NCBI RefSeq assembly: GCF_027409185.1
Contig: NC_084470.1
Span: 33,159,001 to 33,223,000, forward strand
Direction: 5' to 3'
DNA from: Cynocephalus volans
Taxonomy: Eukaryota > Chordata > Mammalia > Dermoptera > Cynocephalidae
Length of the DNA: 64,000 nucleotides
In this document: piece after piece, positions 56,291 through 64,000 of the stretch
Position numbering within the stretch: position 1 is the stretch's first letter
How the letters are laid out: every line of letters begins with the position of its first letter
Notes under the pieces: generated by a model
Told to the model about the DNA's origin: nothing
What the model saw: the letters and a program-made list of their open reading frames with translations, nothing else
Databases searched by the model: none
Translations under genes and position numbers: made by a program

Positions 56291-58985
56291 AAATGAAACA
56301 AAACAAACCATGGAAAACCGAAGAATAAAATTTCTCTTCAGGATATGTGTGGAAATTGGGGTCCAGAAACTCTGGAAGGTTCTTGACTCAATTACAGAAT
56401 CTATATGTAGAAATTTGATCCTTGAATTTCTATATAGGAGTACGTTAAAGACTATTTAATTAATTAATTAATTAATTAGTTATTATTTTTATTTCTTTAT
56501 TTTAATTTATTAGCATACAATGAAAGATTATTTTAAAAATTACTATAAATATCTGACACTTCTCTGTTGAATTAAGGACTTAAATCTACTTCAGTTTGAA
56601 TCTATTCTTTTGATGATGTGGTACACATTCAAAGTTTGCAGTGAGAATAGAGGATGGATCCTGGTTTCATTTCCTCTCTTGATTGCTGAGTATCTGTCTC
56701 CCAGTTCTCTTTTGCATTACCCTGTACTCTTGGGTAATTACTTCCCTGTACTCCCTGTCCCCCTTCTGCATCTTGTATTTCCTCCTAATCTTATGTCTGC
56801 TTCATGTGTTAAGTTCAGCATGACAATTTCCAAGGGAAATTTATCACCAGAAAGATGTGACTATGGTTTCTAGAATTTAGACTCCATTCCACTGGACATA
56901 AATAGATTTTTGAGCTAAAAGACTGTGGTGTATAGAGTATAGCTGCTTTTATAACTTTTAGCTTTTGACCACAATCATTGAAAATATAATGTAAAAAATT
57001 ATCCAAGTTAACTACAACTAAATACCATACCTTGTAATGTCCATGAAACTAGGTTTCTGCTTTGGTGGTCAAAGCACTCATCAAGGGTCACATTTTCAAA
57101 TGGCATGATTTCTAAGTGGCTGCATTCCCTCAGTATGGTTTCTTATTTTTATATAATGTAATGAATAATTTTTTTTCAGGCTCATCTGAGAAATGTATTG
57201 GAAGCAGCGTTGGACCCATCTGTCTGTCCTGGCTCTACTACAGTGCCCTCCATGACCAGGATTTGACCTGGATAAAATATTATTACATCCAAAGAGGTTT
57301 AGAACCCACCTTTAATCCTTAGTGCAATGTTTACCTAAGATTGTCATACATGAGGGATATAGGGATTTTTTTTTCTCTAAAGAGATAAACATGTTAAAAA
57401 TTTGCAATTGAAGTTCCTATGAAGAAAATTAAAGTTGAAAAATCAAAGTTGTTTTTAAACACAGAACAGGCTAAGGGAAGATGCGTATGTAGAGACAGTA
57501 AAGAAAGGCTGGTTCTTTCCTGGACGTAGGGAGAAACTGATGTTATCTGATGGATGGAGGAAGACTGAAGAAGCAGTAACAAACAGGGCATTAGAGACTG
57601 CAAGATCAGCCCACAGATGGGACAGTTTGTCTCTGCATTTATGACATGCTAATTGTTCTAGGATGGGGACCATATGATATTATAAAAAAGCAACTTTATT
57701 TTTGTCTCCTATTTTGAGGTAGGGTTTGTGGGAAGCGGAGTCTGAGTTGAAGACTCCTGTGCAAGTGACATATTGAGAGGGTGTCCTTAGGAGAAGGGGA
57801 GTGAAGGAAGCAAGATAGGACAAGGGAAGAAAACCGCTGGATGTGGTATTGACTGAGGTCTAGCTGAGCCTTGTTCCATGAGGACCTGTGCTGCACTAAT
57901 TGCACCCATGTTAGGACCACCTTGAAGTCTTAGCTTTTGTACCCAGAGTCAGTCATTGGCCCCTGCCTGCTTGGGGGGTGGTGATGGACAGTTATGCAAT
58001 TTGGGTAGGTGGCTTCTATTCTGCTTCAGGCAATTAATTCTCTGGAGAAGGAGGCTGCAGCAAGCTGTGGACAGCCAACATTCTCAGGAAGGCAGGTGCA
58101 GTGACCTGCTGAAGGGGATATGGGTGGAGTACCAACAGTATCCACTACATCTATTTCCCACTTGAAATTTAATTAGTGTGGAATTTTTATTTTTCCTGCC
58201 CCTATGGTTCATAGTTTTGTGGTCACTCTTGGGCCACAGTAGTCCTACAGTCCCTTTAAATTGAAAGACAGTGTTTTGATTAAGAAGATAGAGTGCCCAG
58301 TTTAACACATTAAGCAATACTTCTCATTTTATTCTATGATGTCTTATCTCCTACTCCTTCCCCCAGCACTCATGCCAGTTTCCTCAGCATGGCATAGGAA
58401 GACTGGTCATGTGCTTCCATGGATAAAACGGTGGGATGACTTATTGCTTGCTCACCACTTCCCCTGAGCGAGCTGCTGTCACTGACATTTTAGGGGTTAC
58501 AGTGAGTCTTCCCTGACCAGGATAAAATGACTGCATCCTCTGGCCTGGCAGATGGATACTTTATGTTATAGATACTTATGGGGGGGGGTGGTTTCAGAGG
58601 CTCTGTTGCTGGATCCTTATGACTATGACACACCTATTGTGGCTAATGCTTTCAGTTCCTCTAGCTTTTGCCCTCCCATATGATCCTGTTGGGCAGCAGT
58701 CACAGTAGTCTCTAGGCTGGACTATTCTGTAGGGCCCATATCTGGTCCACAGGAAATACTAACACATCCTTTGTCCTTGCAGGCTGGGCAGATGAGGGAG
58801 GAGGCAGAACAAATCAGGAGCAACCTTTTCACCACTGCCAAAGCATCTGTCCAGTCTGACTCTCTTGCCTCTGATTTTTCAAACCAGGAGCAAGTACTAG
58901 TCCACTGTGCTTATCTTACTCCAAGAGACTGATATCAAGCTCTACAAATAGTCATGTTGAAGCCACTGTCTCATTTTTCCTCACT
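56291..58985. other. Unannotated DNA with (TTAA)n
   Basis: A (TTAA)n run lies at ~56456-56479. A frame at 57116-57322 is preceded by 'ttttttttcag' but has no other exon support. A G-run lies at 58580-58588. No gene called. Confidence 0.4.
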
Positions 58986-58989
58986 AGTT

Positions 58990-59670
58990 TATCATGACAA
59001 TTTTCAATCATGCAGCGAAACTGAAAAAATTTCCTGTGAACATCAGTATACCCACCACCTATCATTACATTTTACTATGCTCATTTTATTGTATATGTAT
59101 CCATCTAGTCATCTGTTTATGCATCATCTTATTTTTGATATATTTCAAAATAAATTGCAGACAGCTGTGTACTTTCCTATGAATACCTCAGCATGTATAT
59201 GAGGAACTAGCGTTCAATATATATTTATATTTTTTCTTTAGTTATACAATTTACATAGAAATTTTGAAAAATATAGGCACCTGTGTAACAAAGGTTTATC
59301 ACAAGGCAGGTATCACCCTAGAACATTCTTTCATACTTCTTCCAAGTTAATTTCCACACCCTTTCCCACCAGAAGCAACCACTGTTTTGTTTGAGTCTTT
59401 CACTAAAGTGGATCAGATTGGCCTGTTATAGAACTTCATAAAAATGAAATCACTCAGTATGTATTCCTTTGTAAATGATTTCTCTGACTTAGCATAACAT
59501 TTCTGAGACTTATCTACATTACTGTTTGTATCGTAGTTCTTTCCTTTTTATTGCTGAGTGATATTCTCTTATGACAATAGCACAGGTTTTTTATTCATTG
59601 TCCTATTGATGCGCACCTGGACTGTTTCTAGTTTTTGGCTAATAGAAATAATGCAAAGCCACTGTCTTGG
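58990..59670 (-). mobile_element. Old L1M 3' end with ORF2 tail
   Basis: The left part is 3' UTR (as at 1.04 kb). The right part is the ORF2 C-terminal region, antisense: 'ctgacttagcataacatttc' 'tgagacttatctacatt', 'tttattgctgagtgatattc', and 'tgcgcacctggactgtttct' 'agtttttggctaat'. Heavily decayed. Confidence 0.7.
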
Positions 59671-62600
59671 CTTGAGATGAATAGAAAAGCTCACCGGACC
59701 TCTGCTTCTTGGTGATGGGAGGGTAAAGAGGTGCTTGAGAATTGCAGTAAATGAACAGTTCTTTCCCAAGAAATTTCTTCACAAATTATCTCTCTGTGAC
59801 CTCTAACTTTCTTGATCCTTCTATATCATCACTGAGGGGCAGTCATCAAACTAATTCTAGGCTACCTACTTGGAAATCAACTTTCTATTCTGTTTGACAG
59901 CACATTTTGGCATCTACTATCTATGGTATCTTGGTGCCTCAGTTGAAACTTCCAATCTAGCAAACTCTGGTGCTCATTATTCTTGAAATTTCAGCAGAAA
60001 GAAGGAGCTGCTTTGGTGCAGAGGGATTAATGAGGCTTATATAGGCTGAACACTTCAGGGAAGCTGAAGAGGAGGAATTTGCTCACAAATAGCTTTGGCT
60101 GTCAAGTAGTGCCTCGGGCATATGTTTCTCACATAGTGTCAAATAACAAGACCAACTGCCAGGCTGCTCTTGTCCCTAGCGTCTTGCTGAAGGAGGCTCT
60201 TGAATTGCTGGCATCATGAGTTTGTTGATGAAAATGACCTCTGTCAGTCACTGCTAGTGAAGAAAGCCATGAACAATGAAGTAGTGGATTTCACGATCAG
60301 CTTTGTTTCTGTGACAGACATTGGGTGGTGCCCTCGTAGCACTTTGCATCGTGACTGGCTGCACTAATACCAAGGAAATGAAGACCTGTGGAGGCTCAAA
60401 AGGAGGCATCCTCAGGGGTGACCCATAGATGTGCCCATGGGAAGGTAGGCACTTGTATAAGAAGTGGTAATTCTCCAAGTTACTGTCTTATTTTAAGAAC
60501 GAGCAAGTGATAAATTAATGATAATCTTGAAGTAAAACTGATTCTGCTTCACTTTAACATGTAAGTTTGCAAAGATCTCAGTTAACCTTGTAAAGTCAGG
60601 TCACTAATCCCAAAATGTTGAAATAGTTAGCTCTAAAGGATATTAGATATAAAGAAATGCAAGAGAGCATTTAGATTTAAATGTGCAGTGAAAAGAAAAG
60701 CAGAGATGAAGAAAGCTAAAGGACGGCTACTGAAATTATATCTCTTTTGCAATAGGATAGTGGAAGTAGAATGAGACTCCCAAGCCTCTCGAGGATGGCA
60801 ACAGATACGTAACTGTTGTCCATACTCAACACATTTGTTATTGATGAAGAAGAACATGGTTATCTTGAAAGGCCAGTTAATATCAAGAATATAACTCAGA
60901 AATTTTCTCCTTACCTTAGCCCCAATTCAATCTTGAGAACATTTCATCAAATCTTGAATTTGTCTCTAAAACTTTCCCTCGGTCATTATAGAATAAGATT
61001 TGATTTCATTTATTTTTACAATTATTAATTTAGTTTTATAAATATATAATTGAATAGCAGATTACTTAATTTATTAGGAAAATAGTGGCTCTTACTGGCT
61101 TTTTTTTTTTTTTTTAGGGAGAAAAAATAGTGAGGTTCTGAACATTCTCAGTGTAGTCTCCTTTATGATCTTGAGAATCCTTGGAGTATTTCTTATCCAT
61201 TCTTGAGATTGACAAATGTTTGCCTGGGTTTAAATTAAATGTTCAGATCCCAGGTAAGATATTTGATCAGAGGATGAGTCATAGAAAAAGTGTCATTGTG
61301 TCTAGAAGATGCTACATAAATAGTAGAAGCTTAGTTTAAGTGAATTAAATTATTTATAACTATCATCTTTCTAAAACAAAAGTATTAAAAAAAAAACCAC
61401 TAACAGATGAAAGTAACTGATCCAGGAGATCAGAGCAATGATAAAATAAAGGTACAAACATGAGGTAAAGCTAGTGATAAAATTAGAATGCAGAATGTAT
61501 GCTATAAAATTCTGAGGGAATGGTTCCATTATTTGCCTCTGAACTTTCTGATAATCAATAAAAGATGAAAGCAGTTGAGATACATGGTTCAGACATCTAT
61601 AAGATTAAACAAACCAATTGTTCAAAGAAAGCAATCCATTATTAATTGTTGAGTGTAATTTTACCTGTAGGTCATCCTTAGGAGGACATAAGGTGATGTC
61701 CTGAGTGAAGTTCTCAACAATATCCTCATAGCCTTCCTCAGAGTGTGTGGATGGTATAATACCAGCAAGATTCAGTAAAAGCAGTTTGTAAATTTTTCCT
61801 TGGGGAAAGAGGGTACAGACAGAAAGGAGCCCCATGTCCATATAGGTCTGTGGGGCTATGGTTCAAACTGAGGATAAATTGTTTCGAATGTTAGGGGACT
61901 GGCTGGACTACTTGTCCTTCAGGCAATTTTCCAGAAATATTATTTCCCTCAACCAAAATTTCGATAAGTCTTGAGTGTCAGTGAGTTTGAGGTTATACTC
62001 TCTGACAAGCACTTGGACTGGAAATATTCTCTCCCACTTAGTGTGGCTTTCATATTCTGCTGCTCTGAGGATAGTATTGGCATCTTCTCAAGAAATCTGA
62101 GATGTTTAATAAGAGGAAACCCTACCTCCTCATCAAGGTGGGTTGAGAAAGTACCCAAGGTCAGTGACATGACTTTCCTTTGAAAGGAAAATGGCATCTG
62201 CTCCAACTCATGGGTCCTCTTAATTTGATGTTATAGAGCATGACCATTCTAATGTTAACCTGGAAAATTTTTCCACGTGCCTACTTCAGCCATAAAGAAA
62301 TCTTAATAAAGTTCTCATAGAATCTTTAAATTGTAACAGTGAATATCTCAGTTGAATTCTTCAAGATAAAGCTGTTTGCAAAACGTACCTGTTAGTAACT
62401 GAATGGGTTGATTTTCTGTAGGGGATCACCAGCTTTCAGTGTTGGGGATGAATAGATTGGTCCTTTGGCTTTGGAGAAGTTGGTAAACACACCCTTCTTC
62501 CTGACAGCCATCACAAACCAGGCTCAAATGTTTATAGAAGTCATGTATAGATTATAATAGGAAGATATCATATTCAGATGGAGAATTGACTATTTGATAG

Positions 62601-64000
62601 GTGTGCAAAAATTTTCCACCAAAAAAATATTCCAAAGCAAACAAAATCTATTTCTATCCTCTCAGACCTAGCAAGAACAACAGGTAAGCCGTTTCCATTT
62701 TACAGATGGATCTGTTTAGAGAGTAATTCTAAAATGTGTCTTTCTTTTGGACACACGTAATAAGAGTCTGGTTTAGAACATACGTTTCTGACCAACCTCA
62801 ATCTTGCTGCAAGACTCAGAGGTACTTATAGTAATCATTCAGTAATCAATCAATCAATCAATCAATCAACTAACTACTCCTGCATATCTTGGTGTTTCTT
62901 TTTAGTGGTTTCCGTATACTGTGTGTCACAGATGGGCAATCTTGCTATAATTTTTTACAAACTAAGTTAAAAACATATCTGTGAAGGGTAGCTATTTTGT
63001 TCTCTCTTTGACAATTCTGCCAGCTTAAATTTATTGATGATTAGTCAAAGACCAATTATTAATTATCAGGATTATCATTAGAGAAAACCCAGGATGGTTT
63101 CTTACATTTCTCTCCTCCTCTCCCAAGTGGCCTAGGCTTATGGGCCTGGAACCAAGGAGATCTTAGCCTACTAAAAGTTTAAAAACATCTCACTGGAAGT
63201 GTTGGTTGGAAACATTTTTTTTTTTCTGCCTTATCCCCAAGGGAAGCTGCTGGATGGTGCTAAAAAGGATGACTTGGCTAAAGAATCAACTGAAGCTTGC
63301 CATTGTGAGGACCTCAATCACCCTGTCACAAGCCCACTGACCTGGGCTGACTTGGCCTGTGTCCCCTGTGGGCCTTTTCATCTCTCTGATCCCCACATTC
63401 AGTCTTCTCCCTTCAGGTGGAGGGATGGGCTACCAGCTGTGCTCTGCACCTGCCCATCTATAGCCTGCGTCTGTCCTCACTTGACAGCATACCCCTTAGG
63501 TTGGAAGTATAGTGCAGCATCTCCATAGGTGGGAAGATCCCGTGCTGTGGAGTTACTGCACTGTACTTCCAACACGGGAAGGGTAGGCATATATATGTGT
63601 ACATGTGTGAGTATGTGTGTTTACCAAAATAAGGCCCAGAAAGAAGAGGCAGCTGGGGAAAGATGAATCTTGTATGTGGTTATTGGTAGATAATTACCCC
63701 TTGAAAAATAAGATGTCAGTTGTTTTTAGGTAGTAAAAACCAAAGGTGACCTAGTCAAAAAGCAAACTGCATCCCACATCTTTCTTCTGTCCCTGCACGT
63801 TGGTGTGAAACATCCTAGTGCCTCTACTCAGGAAGAGAAATGAATATAGGAAAAATTATCTGGGACATAAAAGTCCCACTGCAGGCCAGGAAATTCCCAC
63901 CACTTAGAGGAAGAATGGACTTAGTGAACTGCTAGGGGGAAGGGTCAGAAGTTGAGAAAGACAGGAGAGGAGGGGATTTCAGGGGGGAAGGCAGGAGGAT
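59671..64000. other. Unannotated DNA to window end
   Basis: No gene, RNA or clear repeat. A (AATC)n run lies at 62847-62870 and a T-run at 61101-61118. The frame at 63199-63528 has no exon-intron support. Confidence 0.4.
62847..62870. repeat. (AATC)n microsatellite
   Basis: Five to six AATC units. A similar run occurs at ~42618-42640 in the L1 3' UTR, with no other similarity between the sites. Confidence 0.85.

Noticed and set aside
57116..57322. Frame preceded by a poly-T and cag acceptor-like site
   Set aside because: No donor, no homologous protein recognised, and no neighbouring exons. Not enough to call an exon.
63199..63528. 109-codon frame near the window end
   Set aside because: No recognised domain, exon-intron signals or neighbours; likely chance.

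Overview
The window is non-coding nuclear DNA of a placental mammal. I found no intact host protein-coding gene, no functional RNA gene and no exon series. The sequence is AT-rich and built from layers of transposable elements. Ancient mammal-wide repeats (MIR, L2, MER5-type hAT pieces, MaLR LTRs, old L1M pieces) are overlaid by younger L1 copies, a mariner, an endogenous retrovirus and short SINEs. The SINEs have a tRNA-Ile-like head and occur as monomers and as fused dimers. From memory this matches the CYN SINEs of colugos (Dermoptera, for example Galeopterus), so a colugo is the best guess. That is family knowledge, not a database match.

Layout. 0-5.9 kb: unique DNA, two tRNA-Ile SINEs, an L1M remnant and an ~0.8 kb L2. 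5.96-10.97 kb: a two-LTR MaLR element (plus strand) whose internal part is split by a two-LTR ERV (minus strand) with a 5-bp target duplication. 11.67-12.03 kb: solo MaLR LTR. 12.8-16.1 kb: decayed minus-strand L1. 16.24-17.59 kb: inactivated 1.3 kb mariner with a SINE piece inside it. 19.2-20.3 kb: MIR and L2 pieces. 20.40-22.26 kb: a minus-strand L1 that keeps its 5' start and 3' UTR but lacks nearly all coding sequence, within one imperfect target duplication. 23.06-24.27 kb: 5'-truncated L1 with a perfect 17-bp target duplication. 24.3-29.3 kb: mostly unique DNA with a mariner MITE, MIR, L2, MER5 and an LTR. 29.34-34.56 kb: minus-strand L1 with tandem 5' UTR, an endonuclease-region deletion and an apparent ~365-bp 3' transduction, bounded by a perfect 16-bp duplication. 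37.2-42.8 kb: near-full-length plus-strand L1 of the same type. 43.7-45.0 kb: HAL1/L1M remnant. 45-53.5 kb: unique DNA with a SINE, a MaLR LTR, MIR and L2. 53.57-54.80 kb: processed RPL3 pseudogene, followed by an old LTR. 55.4-64 kb: unique DNA with L2, MER5 and L1M remnants.

No genes work together here. The biology is mobilisation: L1 machinery would have supplied reverse transcription for the SINEs, the RPL3 copy and the coding-deficient L1. The most informative signals are the transduction-bearing L1, the coding-deleted two-ended L1, the SINE whose anticodon arm is replaced by a GC hairpin, and the nested ERV with a tRNA-Ser-like primer site. Family names are from recognition by eye; boundaries without a target duplication are approximate.
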